From: CAVSJJ01 sp963771015
Lineage (GTDB): Bacteria > Actinomycetota > Actinomycetes > Actinomycetales > Dermatophilaceae
NCBI GenBank assembly: GCA_963771015.1
Contig: CAVYRN010000005.1
Location: 248,001-312,000, forward strand
Reading direction: 5' to 3'
DNA length: 64,000 bases
Positions 43,665 through 52,895 of this stretch are shown in pieces. Both the position numbers and the translations under genes were made by a program. Positions within the stretch are counted from its first letter, which is position 1; every line of letters starts with the position of its first letter. Below the pieces are notes generated by a model. It did not search any database. It saw nothing but the letters and a program-made list of their open reading frames with translations, and was not told the DNA's origin.

Positions 43665-43695
43665 CTGGTCCGGTCCCTTCGAGGAGGAGGCGTGA

Positions 43696-43718
43696 GGAGC
43701 GGCGGGCGCCGCCCCTCC
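43696..43718 (-). terminator. Intercistronic hairpin between ccsB and the thioredoxin gene
   Basis: GGAGCGGCGG pairs with CCGCC-CTCC around a GCG loop, directly after the ccsB stop (43725). May lower expression of the downstream genes or mark an RNA-processing site rather than end the operon. Confidence 0.4.
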
Positions 43719-43724
43719 GAGGGC

Positions 43725-44660
43725 TCAGCCACGGCCGTAGCTGTGCAGCCCGCCGAAGAAGAGGTTGCCGAAGAAGGTCAGCAGTACCGAGGCGAACCCG
43801 GCGACGAGGAGCCACGCGGCGCGCCGGCCGACCCAGCCGCGGGCGACCCGGGCGTGCAGGTAGCCGCCGTAGAGCAGCCAGGTGAGCAGCGAGGCGGTCT
43901 CCTTGGGGTCCCAGCTCCAGTACGTGCCCCAGGCGATCTGGGCCCAGACCGCGCCGAGGACGACGACCATGGTGAGGAGCGGGAAGCCGATGATGACGGC
44001 CTTGTAGCCGAGTCGGTCGAGGACCTCGGGCTTGGGCAGGCCGCGCACGACGCCGACGCCCTTGTAGTCCTGGTAGAGGTAGAGCACCGCTGCACCGAAG
44101 GACACCGCGAAGGCACCGTAGGCGAAGATGGCCACGACGACGTGGACGGTGAGCAGCAGGCTGTTCTGCAGCGCCGGGACCAGCGGGTTGGCCGTGGCGT
44201 CCTCGGTGAGGGCGTACAGGAGCATCGCCGTCGCGATGGGCAGGACGAGCAGGGCGATCGTCCGGACCCGGTAGCGGTACTCGAAGAACGCGTAGGCCGC
44301 GACGATGCCCCAGCCGAAGGACACGGCGAACTCGTACTGGTTCGAGAACGGGCCGTGGTGCACGGCGAAGCCGCGCAGGACGAGGCAGGCGGTGAGGAAG
44401 AGCAGGCCGAGCCGGACGAACATCGTCGCCCAGCCGGTCATGCTCCGGGCGGTCGGAGCGGACCCGCCGGACGGGGCGGCGGCCTCCGCGGGCGGCGCGT
44501 CGAGGTCCCCGCTGGCCATGCCCGCGGCGACCTTGACCCGGGCCGGGGTGGTCGCGGCCGCACGGGCCCTGCCGTTGGCGAAGGCGATGATGTAGGCGCC
44601 CGTGGCGAGAGCGACGAACGCCAGGCCGGTGATGAGGCTGTACTGCGAGAACTCAAGCAT
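43725..44660 (-). CDS. ccsB: Cytochrome c biogenesis protein CcsB (CcsA/ResC family)
   Basis: 311 residues with about eight membrane helices and the tryptophan-rich heme-handling motif WGTYWSWDPKETASLLTW. External histidines (VHHGPFSNQYEF, LTVHVVVAI) are at the expected places. Together with ResB it exports heme and ligates it to apocytochrome CxxCH sites (system II). ATG 44660 overlaps the resB stop by eight bases. Confidence 0.95.
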   Translation of the reverse strand: MLEFSQYSLITGLAFVALATGAYIIAFANGRARAAATTPARVKVAAGMASGDLDAPPAEAAAPSGGSAPTARSMTGWATMFVRLGLLFLTACLVLRGFAVHHGPFSNQYEFAVSFGWGIVAAYAFFEYRYRVRTIALLVLPIATAMLLYALTEDATANPLVPALQNSLLLTVHVVVAIFAYGAFAVSFGAAVLYLYQDYKGVGVVRGLPKPEVLDRLGYKAVIIGFPLLTMVVVLGAVWAQIAWGTYWSWDPKETASLLTWLLYGGYLHARVARGWVGRRAAWLLVAGFASVLLTFFGNLFFGGLHSYGRG

Positions 44661-46155
44661 CGTTCTCTGCTCCTTCGGGGGTGGCGCCCGACGGGTCTCC
44701 GGCGCGCTGGATCTCGGTGATCATCTGGTGGAACTGGGGCTCGAACGCGGGGTCGCGCTTGATGGTGGAGGCGCAGCGGATCTCGGTGCCGCCGTCGGTC
44801 TCGGTGGCCCGCACCCAGATCCGGCGGTGCGGGAAGAAGAAGACGAGGATCAGGCCGAGGACGAACAGTGCCGACCCGACCCAGACGAACGGGACCCCCG
44901 GGTCGCGGGCCACGATGAGACCGGTGAACTGCCGGTTGCGCTCGAAGGTGTAGGTCAGGCCGTCGATCGTCTCGGGCTTCCCCTGCGAGATGACCTGGAC
45001 GGCGACCGGGGTCTGCACGCCGGCCTGGTGGATCTCGAGCTGGACCTGGCCGGCCTTGATGTTCGGGTCGACCTGGCCCGAGGCGGCCTCGACGACGAAG
45101 ACGGTGAGGTTCTTGCCCGGGACGGTGAAGGACCCGAAGATGTGCTGGTTGTCTCCGGACTCGAAGAGGGCGGGCGAGGTGTTGACGAGCTCGGCGCCGG
45201 CCGCGTCGGCGACGACCATCGACGCGGCGATGCCGAACGACGACTGGTAGACCGAGACGCCGTCCCACGTCATCGGGTGGTTGACCCGGATGACCTGGCG
45301 CTGGACCTGGGTGCCGTTCTTGTAGAGGACGAGGTCGGCGGCGTAGTCCTTCGGCATCCCGTTGGGGTAGTCGGTCTCGGTGAACGACTTGGCATGGATC
45401 GACAGCCCGGTCCCATGACCGACGTCGACGGTCTGGCCCACTGGTGCGACGAAGCTCTGGTCCCTGAAGCCGGTCGTCGCGCTGAGGAAGAAGCCCAGCA
45501 TGATGACGACGAAGCTGACGTGCGCGATGACGGTGCCGAACGGGCCCCACCGGTAGCGGTCGGCATACAGGTTGTGGCCCACGTCCTCGGGCTGGTCGAT
45601 GACCCGGAACCGGTGCCGGTGCAGGACCTTGGTCACATCACGCAGCGCGGCCTCGGGGTCCTCGGCGACCACGACGTCCTCGTGCAGCGGCGCGTGGGCG
45701 AAGAAGGTGTCGCCCATGCTCGGCCGGGGGTGGGTGGCGACCTTCCACAGCTTGGGCGCCCGGTTGACCGAGCAGGCGAGGATGCTCGTCACGAGCAGCA
45801 CGATGAGGCCCTTGAACCACCACGAGGAGAAGACGGCGAACAGGCCGAGCGCCCGGATGACCGATGTCCAGCCGCCGTACTTGCCGCTGACCCCCTGGAC
45901 CCACTGGTCGTATGCCGCGGGGTCGGCGTGGATCCCCTGGGGCACCTGCTCGAGGAGGGTCCCGGCGAGGGTGAGCAGCCCGATGACGAGGATGAGCCAC
46001 AGCCCGGTCTTCATCGAGATGAAGAACCGCCAGATCCGGTCGAAGATGTCCCCGAGGCCGATGCCGCCGCTGCCGCCGTAGCCGCCGGCGTCGTCGAGGG
46101 CGTCCAGGCCCTCGGTGGGGGCGCCCGCCGGGCGGGTGTGGAGGTCTTGGCTCAT
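44653..46155 (-). CDS. resB: Cytochrome c biogenesis protein ResB (Ccs1)
   Basis: 500 residues. Four membrane helices (about 45-70, 100-125, 200-225, 435-455) flank a large extracytoplasmic domain; WRFFISMKTGLWLILVIGLL and the SVNRAP motif are typical. Partner of CcsB in the system II synthase. Overlaps ccsB at its 3' end; 13 bp after ccdA. Confidence 0.95.
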   Translation of the reverse strand: MSQDLHTRPAGAPTEGLDALDDAGGYGGSGGIGLGDIFDRIWRFFISMKTGLWLILVIGLLTLAGTLLEQVPQGIHADPAAYDQWVQGVSGKYGGWTSVIRALGLFAVFSSWWFKGLIVLLVTSILACSVNRAPKLWKVATHPRPSMGDTFFAHAPLHEDVVVAEDPEAALRDVTKVLHRHRFRVIDQPEDVGHNLYADRYRWGPFGTVIAHVSFVVIMLGFFLSATTGFRDQSFVAPVGQTVDVGHGTGLSIHAKSFTETDYPNGMPKDYAADLVLYKNGTQVQRQVIRVNHPMTWDGVSVYQSSFGIAASMVVADAAGAELVNTSPALFESGDNQHIFGSFTVPGKNLTVFVVEAASGQVDPNIKAGQVQLEIHQAGVQTPVAVQVISQGKPETIDGLTYTFERNRQFTGLIVARDPGVPFVWVGSALFVLGLILVFFFPHRRIWVRATETDGGTEIRCASTIKRDPAFEPQFHQMITEIQRAGDPSGATPEGAENDA

Positions 46156-46168
46156 GGTGGTCTCTCTC

Positions 46169-46909
46169 TCAGATGCCGACGCTGGGCAGGACGGCGGGGA
46201 GCTTGACGAGCAGGTTGGTGATCATGAGGAAGCCGACGACCATGAGGGTGGCGCCGGTGACGAGCGACACCGCCGCCTCGTGGCGGCGGAACCACTCGAG
46301 GCGACGGCTGACGGCCGTGGCACCGACCGCGACGAGGACGAACGGCAGCCCCATGCCGAGGGCGTAGACGACGAGGAGGACCGCTCCCTGGCCGACGCTG
46401 TCGCGCAGCGAGGCGAGGCCGATGATCCCGCCGAGGATGGGCCCGACACACGGGGTCCATCCGGCGGCGAAGACGACGCCGAACAGGGCCGACCGGGCGA
46501 GCTTCGGGTCCTGGACGAGCACGGTGCCGTCGGCGGTCCGCCGGGTACCCATGACGCGGTCGGCGGGCACGGTGGCCTGCCGGAGCAGCGCGGGGATGTT
46601 GACGAGCCCGGCAACGTGCAGCCCCATGACGATGAGGGCCGCGCCGCCGACCTGGCGCAGGACGCCGACGTAGTCCCGCAGCAGGTAGCCCACCAGCCCC
46701 ACCGACGCCCACAGCGCCACGAAGACGACCGTGAACCCGAGGACGAAGGCGACCGCCTGCTTCAGGGCCACCCGCCTCGCCGAGGCGGCGCCCGCCGGGG
46801 TCGTCCCGACCATGTACGTCACGTACGCGGGGACGAGCGGTAGGCAGCACGGCGACGCGAACGAGACGACTCCCGCGACGAACGCGACGGCGAGGCTGAC
46901 GTTGGTCAT
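46169..46909 (-). CDS. ccdA: CcdA-type thiol transporter
   Basis: 246 residues, six to seven membrane helices. Reactive cysteines are in FASPCCLPLVP (C21/C22) and GWTPCVGPILG. It passes reducing power from cytosolic thioredoxin to the ResA-like protein. One Cys per helix is typical of CcdA; the CC pair is an additional cysteine. It lies nine bases after the TPR gene. Confidence 0.93.
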   Translation of the reverse strand: MTNVSLAVAFVAGVVSFASPCCLPLVPAYVTYMVGTTPAGAASARRVALKQAVAFVLGFTVVFVALWASVGLVGYLLRDYVGVLRQVGGAALIVMGLHVAGLVNIPALLRQATVPADRVMGTRRTADGTVLVQDPKLARSALFGVVFAAGWTPCVGPILGGIIGLASLRDSVGQGAVLLVVYALGMGLPFVLVAVGATAVSRRLEWFRRHEAAVSLVTGATLMVVGFLMITNLLVKLPAVLPSVGI

Positions 46910-46918
46910 CGAATCAGG

Positions 46919-47827
46919 TCACTTGCTCGATGCCGTGGGGGACGCCGATGCCTGGGACAGGTGGGTGGAGACCGTCTTGGCCAGGTCGCTCTTGGGGTCG
47001 ATGTCGATGACCTTCTGCCACTGGGCCCGCATCTTGACCGTGTCCGAGGGGCTCTTGCTCATGTAGAGGAAGCCCAGGTCGTAGTGGACCTCCGCGTTGT
47101 TCGGGTAGAGCTTCTCGGCCACGAGCCACTGCTTCTCGGCCGCATCGGCGTTGCCGAGGTTGAACTGCGCCGCACCGATCGCCAGGAGGGCGGTCTGGTT
47201 CTTCGGGTCGATGGCCAGGACCTTGGTCTCCCAGCTCACCGCCGTCTCGTAGTCACCGGCCTGGAAGTACTGGTCGCCCAGCGCCTGGAGGGACGTGACG
47301 TCCTTGGGGTCGGCGCTGATCTTCTGCATGAGGGCCGCCACCTGGGCCTGGTCGATCCCGGCTGACGTGGCCGTCGAGGTCGGTGTGCCGGAGATTCCGG
47401 GGACGGAGGATCCCTGGCCCATCTGGTAGACCCCGAAGACGACGGCGACGACCGCCACGGCGGAGACGAGCCACACGAGGGCCCCCCGGCGCTGGCGCCC
47501 CGGGGTCTCGACGGCCGCGGCCTGCGCCGGGCGGGCCGGCCGCGGACGCGGCGCCGGTTGCGGGTCCTCCTCGACGGCCTCGTCATCGGCGAAGGCCTCG
47601 TCGGGGCCGCAGAGGAGCGCGAACGCCCGGTCCACGTCGTCGCGGCGGGCGGCCGCCCACGCCGACAGGTCGGACGGGGCGCCGTCGAGGAAGTCGAGGA
47701 CCTCGCGGTACGCCCCCTCGATGTCCTGGTCGCCGGCGTCGTCGCCGAGCCCGAGGCGGCTGAGGAGCTCGTGCCGACGCTCCATCGTGGCGGCCTGTCC
47801 GCCGCCGGATCCTTGCCGCTGGCCCAT
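46919..47827 (-). CDS. Membrane-anchored TPR protein of the cytochrome maturation operon
   Basis: 302 residues from ATG 47827. Cytosolic N-terminus with a short helical domain (ERRHELLSRLGLGDDAG), a Pro/Arg-rich linker, a membrane helix (about 116-135) and extracytoplasmic TPR repeats (LQALGDQYFQAGDYETAVSW, ALLAIGAAQFNLGNADAAEK, AEVHYDLGFLYMSKS). The arrangement resembles CcmH/CycH-like chaperones that hold apocytochromes. First gene of the operon, with an element shared with the second cytochrome operon upstream. Residues upstream of this ATG in the same frame look non-native. Confidence 0.85.
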   Translation of the reverse strand: MGQRQGSGGGQAATMERRHELLSRLGLGDDAGDQDIEGAYREVLDFLDGAPSDLSAWAAARRDDVDRAFALLCGPDEAFADDEAVEEDPQPAPRPRPARPAQAAAVETPGRQRRGALVWLVSAVAVVAVVFGVYQMGQGSSVPGISGTPTSTATSAGIDQAQVAALMQKISADPKDVTSLQALGDQYFQAGDYETAVSWETKVLAIDPKNQTALLAIGAAQFNLGNADAAEKQWLVAEKLYPNNAEVHYDLGFLYMSKSPSDTVKMRAQWQKVIDIDPKSDLAKTVSTHLSQASASPTASSK

Positions 47828-47929
47828 GGGGTCCTCACTCCTTGTCGGGTCCCTGCCCCGGGCCGGATCGGCCCACCGGGCAGGGGGTTCGGGTGCTGCG
47901 TCTAGTGTCCTTTTGAGCGATTTGACCCA

Positions 47930-47970
47930 CCATCCGCCGGGAGGCACATATCGGATAGAGACACGGTCCA
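47930..47970 (-). promoter_or_regulatory. Promoter region with CGGCGGATGG element (cytochrome operon 1)
   Basis: TGGACC (47970-47965) may be a -35; CGGCGGATGG (47939-47930) lies just beyond the expected -10. The element begins 103 bp before the TPR start codon, the same distance as in operon 2. Confidence 0.5.
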
Positions 47971-47994
47971 GGGGGGGCCATGCCCAGTCCTGGG

Positions 47995-48018
47995 ACGGCA
48001 TACCCCGAGGTATGCCGT
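47995..48018 (-). terminator. Hairpin after the multiheme cytochrome gene
   Basis: ACGGCATACC (47995-48004) and GGTATGCCGT (48009-48018) form a perfect 10-bp stem with a CCGA loop, extended by TGCCC/GGGCA further out. It closes operon 2 before the operon 1 promoter. Confidence 0.7.
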
Positions 48019-48068
48019 GGCCGGGCACAGGGGGAGATGGGGCGCGGTGGCACGACGGCTGGCTCGGC

Positions 48069-50078
48069 TCAGTCGACGTAGCCGAGGCTGTGGTGCGTGT
48101 AGCCGTGGCAGGTGAGGGTGCACGAGCCTCCGGCGCCCGTCCGGCTCCAGCTCAGCGTGCCGCCGGGCGTCTCCGGCTGAACGTTCGGGGCGAAGCTGAC
48201 CAACCGGGTCCCGTCGATCTGCTGCGTGCCGACCGGGTCCGCGGTGGAGTGGATCCGGAAGTGGCACTCCGCGCAGACGGCGTTGCCCTGGCCTGCTCCG
48301 GCGGTGTCGATGTCGGTTCCGCCGGTGCCCTTGTCCCGGATGTCGGTGAGGTGCATCCCGTGCAGCGGGAAGTTCGTGGCCGCGGAGCCCCCGGACGCGT
48401 TGGAGAACGGCGCCTCCGCATGGCAGACGTAGCACAGGGCGAAGTCACCGGAGTTGTAGAGCGCGTTCGTCGACGTCAGCACGCGGTCCCGGTAGCCGCG
48501 GATGAGGATGCCGCGGTTCGCCGAGGTGTGCGGGGAGAGGTCGGCGCCGGGGTCCGTCGCGGTGTCCGGTGTCGAGCTGCTCGCGTGGCAGTTGAGGCAC
48601 CGGACCGTCCCGCCGACACTGAAGTTCCACAGCTTGTACGGCGAGGTACCGTCCAGGCTCGCCTGCATCGCGGCGCTCCGGTTCGTCCCGGGCGCCTCCA
48701 CAGGGTGGAACGACGGGTTGTTCGGGTTGAGCTCGACGGCCTTGTCGAGCTCGTCCGTCGACGGCTTCCCGGCGATCTTCGAGGGCAGCTGGGTGTAGCC
48801 GGAGTGACAGGTGAAGCACAGCTGGTACTCGTGGGTGACCTGGGTGACCGTGCCGTTGAGGAAGGTGTACGTGGGCGCGGTCCCGGCCGGGCCGTTCGTC
48901 ACGGACACGCCGGTCACCCCGGTCAACCGACCCGACGCGCTCCACCCGGTGGCGAGGGTCGGGTCGACGGCGTCCTGCAGCTGGGCGCTGTCCGGGCCGG
49001 GCTGGGCCTGGTGGGCGTTGTGGCAGTCGGCGCAGTCGCTGTGCCGGTTGAGGGTTCCGGCCATCTCGTCCATGTCGGCGAGCGTGTGCGAGCTCACCTG
49101 GAGCGCGTCGTGGGAGTAGTACGAGCGGGTGGCGTCGTTGTTGGTGGGCCGGGCCAGCGCGTACTGGGTCTTGACGTCCGTCGTCGCGCCGAGCCCGTCG
49201 TGGCAGGTGAGACAGAGCGTCGCGGTCGGGCCGCTCGCGACGAGGAGGTTCGGGCCGGCCGCCGAGTGCCCGCTGTGGCACGAGGCGCACTCGTCCGATG
49301 CCGCGGCATACGGACCGTGGATGCCGGAGGGACCGGCGGCGGCGGTCGTGACGAGCGGCCGGGAGACCGGGACGTCGACGAGACCGAGGAACGCGCCGGT
49401 CCCCGGCTGGAGGGGGTAGGCGGGCTGGGGCGGAGCCGTCGTGTCGTCGCGCACCGGAGTGCCCTGACGCTGCCCGGCCGACAGTCGCAGGCCGGGGGCG
49501 GCACCGACCTCGAGCCGGCCGGTGGGTGCGCCGGTGAGCGGGGACCCTCCGTCGGTGAGCCGGAGATCGTATCCGGTGCGGAAGGCCACGTCGATGGACA
49601 GCCCCACGGTGAACTCGATCTCGGTGCATGACCCGGCAGGAATGGTGACCGACGTCCGCGGGGCGCCCTCCTGCGCGTGGTAGCCCGGGGCCGTCCCTGC
49701 GGCGTCGCCCGGACAGGAGCGCAGGTCGGTTGAGCCGATGTCCGCCTCGGCGGGCGCCACGACCGTGCCTCCGTCCGCCGCGGCGACCCACTCGGTGCCG
49801 AGGTGGAGTGGGACACCCACCGTCGCGGTGTCCGGAACGGGCCGGTAGCCCGCGATCCCGTCCTGACGGAACTGTAGGTCGGGAGCGAGCGCAAGGTCGG
49901 TGGCTCCGGTGTTGGTGACGGCGAAGCGGACCCGAATCGTGTCGAAGGGAGCCGCGTCGGTGACCGGGTCGCCCGGGGCCAGGTAGGTCGCCACGGGCGG
50001 CTGCCCGGTCAGGGTGGCGAGGACGACGGGGCCGCCGGTCAGCTCGTTCGGGGCACTCGGGGTGGTCGGCGACGGCAT
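48069..50078 (-). CDS. Secreted multiheme cytochrome, heme-bearing part (eight sites)
   Basis: 669 residues read from ATG 50078, but the true start is probably further upstream in another frame (see 50260-50550). The first ~230 residues form beta-rich modules (VRFAVTNTGATDLALAPDL) resembling an extracellular adhesion-type domain. Then come CASCHSGH, CLTCHDG, CADCHNAH, CFTCHSGY, CLNCHAS, CYVCHAE, CAECHFRIH and a terminal C-x3-CH site (CTLTCHGYTHH). The doubled CxxCH pattern matches cytochrome c3/doubled-CxxCH families. As written it lacks a signal peptide, which a c-type cytochrome needs, so the frameshift interpretation is favoured. Confidence 0.85.
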   Translation of the reverse strand: MPSPTTPSAPNELTGGPVVLATLTGQPPVATYLAPGDPVTDAAPFDTIRVRFAVTNTGATDLALAPDLQFRQDGIAGYRPVPDTATVGVPLHLGTEWVAAADGGTVVAPAEADIGSTDLRSCPGDAAGTAPGYHAQEGAPRTSVTIPAGSCTEIEFTVGLSIDVAFRTGYDLRLTDGGSPLTGAPTGRLEVGAAPGLRLSAGQRQGTPVRDDTTAPPQPAYPLQPGTGAFLGLVDVPVSRPLVTTAAAGPSGIHGPYAAASDECASCHSGHSAAGPNLLVASGPTATLCLTCHDGLGATTDVKTQYALARPTNNDATRSYYSHDALQVSSHTLADMDEMAGTLNRHSDCADCHNAHQAQPGPDSAQLQDAVDPTLATGWSASGRLTGVTGVSVTNGPAGTAPTYTFLNGTVTQVTHEYQLCFTCHSGYTQLPSKIAGKPSTDELDKAVELNPNNPSFHPVEAPGTNRSAAMQASLDGTSPYKLWNFSVGGTVRCLNCHASSSTPDTATDPGADLSPHTSANRGILIRGYRDRVLTSTNALYNSGDFALCYVCHAEAPFSNASGGSAATNFPLHGMHLTDIRDKGTGGTDIDTAGAGQGNAVCAECHFRIHSTADPVGTQQIDGTRLVSFAPNVQPETPGGTLSWSRTGAGGSCTLTCHGYTHHSLGYVD

Positions 50079-50259
50079 CGGCTGAGCGGGCAGCGGCAGC
50101 GGGGTCGGGCTGGGGAAGCCGGTGGCCGAGGCCGTCGGCGCCGGCCCCGGGTCACTCGTCGAGGTGGGGGTGGGCGACGCCGTCGGCGCGGGGACCGTGG
50201 TGGTGCTCGGGCTCGGGTCGGTGGTCGTCGACGGGCTCGGGTCGGTGGTCGCCGAGGGG

Positions 50260-50550
50260 CGAGGTCGAGGTCGAGGTCGACGTCGGGGTCTGCGTCGGGG
50301 CCGGGGTCGACGTGGGCGCGGCCGCAGGCCCGGAGACCACCGAGGTGGGCGTCGTCGCGCCGGCCGGGGTCGGGTCGGGCGTGACGGACGAGACGACGAC
50401 CGGCTGGGCGGCGCCCGACGTCGCCTCCGCCTGGGCCTGGCCGACGCCGAGGAGGGCGAGCGCCACGGGCAGGGCGAGGACGACGGCCCGGCCCGCGTCG
50501 AACGCGCGAGAGCGCCGGCGACCGACGGGGGCCTGGCGCTCGCGGATCAC
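50260..50550 (-). pseudogene. Signal-peptide and linker fragment of the multiheme cytochrome, out of frame
   Basis: From GTG 50550 the frame reads VIRERQAPVGRRRSRAFDAG, a hydrophobic core (AVVLALPVALALLGVG) and AQA cleavage, then a Thr/Pro/Ser linker (PTSTSTSTS). At CCCC (plus-strand GGGG 50256-50259) this frame turns into non-native sequence, while the -1 base reading joins the Thr/Pro linker (TTDPSPSTTT repeated) that runs into the heme protein. Removing one C restores a single gene 50550-48069. Either a sequencing error, a real disruption, or a slippage-controlled gene. Confidence 0.75.
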
Positions 50551-50585
50551 GGTCTCGTCCTGGTCGGGTCGTGGCGGGAAGGTGG

Positions 50586-50626
50586 GGACTTCGGGTGGTC
50601 CGGCCGGGCCGGGCCACCCGAAGTCC
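50586..50626 (-). terminator. Hairpin between the two secreted cytochrome genes
   Basis: GGACTTCGGGTGG (50586-50598) pairs perfectly with CCACCCGAAGTCC (50614-50626), loop of 15 nt. It follows the six-heme gene stop by 25 bp and precedes the next gene's GTG by 36 bp; it may make expression of the larger cytochrome sub-stoichiometric. Confidence 0.65.
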
Positions 50627-50650
50627 ACGACCCCTCGCGGATGCGAAGGG

Positions 50651-51691
50651 TCACACGTTGTGGCACATGAGGCATGTGCCACGGTTGTCGACGCGCAGCA
50701 GGCGGCTGTCGGCCGACGGGGTGGTGCTGCCGGGGAAGGCGACCTTGGCCGCGCTCCCCGTCATGCTCGCGTTCGAGCCGTGCGCCACGTGGCAGGTGAT
50801 GCAGTTCGCCGCACCGGCCTTGTAGTTGGCGTCCGAACGGTGCTGGTACGTGAAGATGGAGTCGGTCGTCGCCGCGCCGTCGGTTTTCGGCGTCTTGTAC
50901 GAGCCGTGTCCAGCTAGGTACCGGGTGTGACAGGTGGTGCACCAGGCGGCGACGTTCTGGATGTAGCCGTCGGCCGTCGCGTCAGCGGTGCCCGTGAAGG
51001 CGGTGCCGTTGACGGCGTCGATCGGGACGTTGGAGTCCCCGGCGAGCCAGTAGTTCGTCGTCGTGTACACCTTGGTGGTGGCGTCAGGAACCGTGACGCT
51101 GGTTGCGGCACCCGAGTCGTTCGGCACCGGCCGCAGGATGCGGTAGTTGCCGTTGCCGTGCGGGTCGTGGCAGGAGCCGCACTCGAGAGTGACGGCCGTG
51201 CCGGCACCGGAGTCGATGGCTCCGTTGCCCCACATGGTCCCGGCGACATTGATGGCGTGCTTGGACGTCGTCGCTGCCGCTGGGACGACCGGGATCTGCT
51301 GGTTGGATGCCGACCACCCGTAAGGCGAGAGGGTGAGGGCGTCCTTGGTAGCCAGGCCGCTTCCGATCATGGCCGTGTCGAAACCGCCTCCACGGAGTGC
51401 GCCTCCATTGGCCACGTCGATGCCGTCCTTGACGTCGGTCGATGCGGCGGTCCCGTCGTGACACGTGTAGCACAGGGCGGGCTGTTCCTGCACGAGCAGG
51501 TAGCTCGCCTGTGCCGTGTGGGCCCGGTGACAGCCGGCGCACTTGCCGGCTCCAGCCTGTGCGATGACGACGCCCGTGGTGGCCTGCGTTACCGCGAGGC
51601 TCACGTGCGGGCCGTTGTCCGCCGACGCCGGTGCGATACCCATGAAGAATGCCACGGCGCTCCCAGCCACGAGGGCGAGAAGTCTCTTCAC
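50651..51691 (-). CDS. Secreted hexaheme c-type cytochrome
   Basis: 346 residues. GTG 51691 is preceded by a near-perfect ribosome site AAAGGAGGT. Signal peptide 1-24 (VKRLLALVAGSAVAFFMG then IAPASA). Six CxxCH sites: C51 CAGCH, C74 CYTCH, C171 CGSCH, C251 CTTCH, C297 CITCH and C340 CLMCH, with additional histidines (HRAH, HVAHG, HDPHG) available as sixth ligands. Similar in style to doubled-CxxCH cytochromes. No membrane anchor beyond the signal, so periplasm/wall-located or released. Probably the most strongly translated cytochrome of the cluster. Confidence 0.92.
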   Translation of the reverse strand: MKRLLALVAGSAVAFFMGIAPASADNGPHVSLAVTQATTGVVIAQAGAGKCAGCHRAHTAQASYLLVQEQPALCYTCHDGTAASTDVKDGIDVANGGALRGGGFDTAMIGSGLATKDALTLSPYGWSASNQQIPVVPAAATTSKHAINVAGTMWGNGAIDSGAGTAVTLECGSCHDPHGNGNYRILRPVPNDSGAATSVTVPDATTKVYTTTNYWLAGDSNVPIDAVNGTAFTGTADATADGYIQNVAAWCTTCHTRYLAGHGSYKTPKTDGAATTDSIFTYQHRSDANYKAGAANCITCHVAHGSNASMTGSAAKVAFPGSTTPSADSRLLRVDNRGTCLMCHNV

Positions 51692-51799
51692 TGCCTTACC
51701 TCCTTTTCTGTATTCGGTTGTTCCACTTGTTGTTGCGCAATGATCGATCCGGCTGACCGCCGGTTTGCCGCCGCCGCCGACCACCGCTGTCGCGCCCAC

Positions 51800-52894
51800 T
51801 CAGTAGCCCCACACCTGAACTCGGTTGTTCTCTCGGTCGGTGACATAGATGTGCGCACGCTTGTCGACGGCCAGTCCGTTCGGATACTCGAACGTCGCGT
51901 CGGCTCGGCCCTCGCCGCCGATGGAACCCACATAGGTGGGCGCCTCGGCAGCCTTGTCGCCGACCGTGTAGACGCGGACCATGTGATCGGTCGTGTCGAC
52001 GACGAAGAGCCGGCTGGAGTCGTCCTGAGCGATGCCGCGCGGCATACCGAGGTCGCCGTCACCCAGGCCCCGGGAGACCTCTGCGACGATCGCGCCGGTC
52101 TTGTCGAAGGTGACGACGCGGCCGTTGTTGCTGTCGCTCACCCAGGCGTTGCCCTGTGCATCCGCCCAGACACCGTTGGGGTAGTTGAGCTCGCCGGGCT
52201 TGCCGAGGGTGCGCTGCAGGGCGCCGTCCGGGCCGAACACGTCGATCCGGTGCGCCGTCGCGTTGTTGCCGCGGACATCGCTGACATACAACGTCCCATC
52301 CGGAGCGAAGAACAGGGCGAGTGGTGCCCACTTCCCGACATCGCCCGACGGGGCGAAGGTGCGCAGGTAGGTCCCGGAGCCGTTGAAGATGTAGATCGAC
52401 GACGTGAGCCGGTCGCTGACGTAGACATCGAGATTCGTGGGGTTGATGGCCACGTAGACCGGCTGGTGCATGCCCTCGGCCTCGGTCGTCTTCGGCATCG
52501 TCAGTGCGCCGGTCTTCTTGCCGTCCTTGTCGAAGACGGTGACCTTGGGGTCCAGGCCCTGCTCGGTCACGTAGATCCGGGCGCCGTCCGGCGTGACGGC
52601 CACGCCGAGCGGGGTCGTCACGCCGTAGATGCTGCGCTCGTAGTGCGGGACCTTCGTGGTCTGCAGGCCGGGGAGCTCGGTGAGCGGCTTCCGGTTGAGG
52701 AGGTACCAGGCGCCGATCGCCGCCAGCGCGAGGATGAGGGCGAGCACGAGGATGAACGCGATGATCCTGCGGCGGCGCTTCTTGTCGTCGGGCCCAGCGG
52801 GCACGACCGCGCCGCCGGCGCCGGCCGCACCGGACGTGTCGAGCTCCTCGGGGGCGTCGGTCGGCTGGGTGGACAGCGTGTCGAGGGTGCTCAT
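51800..52894 (-). CDS. Membrane-tethered NHL-repeat beta-propeller protein
   Basis: 364 residues. Cytosolic N-terminus, one membrane helix (about 44-66), then an extracytoplasmic six-bladed NHL propeller with blades such as PLGVAVTPDGARIYVTEQG, PVYVAINPTNLDVYVSDRL, PNGVWADAQGNAWVSDSNN, PRGIAQDDSSRLFVVDTTD and PNGLAVDKRAHIYVTDREN. NHL proteins often sit beside multiheme cytochromes and may scaffold them. ATG 52894 follows the TPR stop by one base. Confidence 0.88.
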   Translation of the reverse strand: MSTLDTLSTQPTDAPEELDTSGAAGAGGAVVPAGPDDKKRRRRIIAFILVLALILALAAIGAWYLLNRKPLTELPGLQTTKVPHYERSIYGVTTPLGVAVTPDGARIYVTEQGLDPKVTVFDKDGKKTGALTMPKTTEAEGMHQPVYVAINPTNLDVYVSDRLTSSIYIFNGSGTYLRTFAPSGDVGKWAPLALFFAPDGTLYVSDVRGNNATAHRIDVFGPDGALQRTLGKPGELNYPNGVWADAQGNAWVSDSNNGRVVTFDKTGAIVAEVSRGLGDGDLGMPRGIAQDDSSRLFVVDTTDHMVRVYTVGDKAAEAPTYVGSIGGEGRADATFEYPNGLAVDKRAHIYVTDRENNRVQVWGY

Positions 52895-52895
52895 C

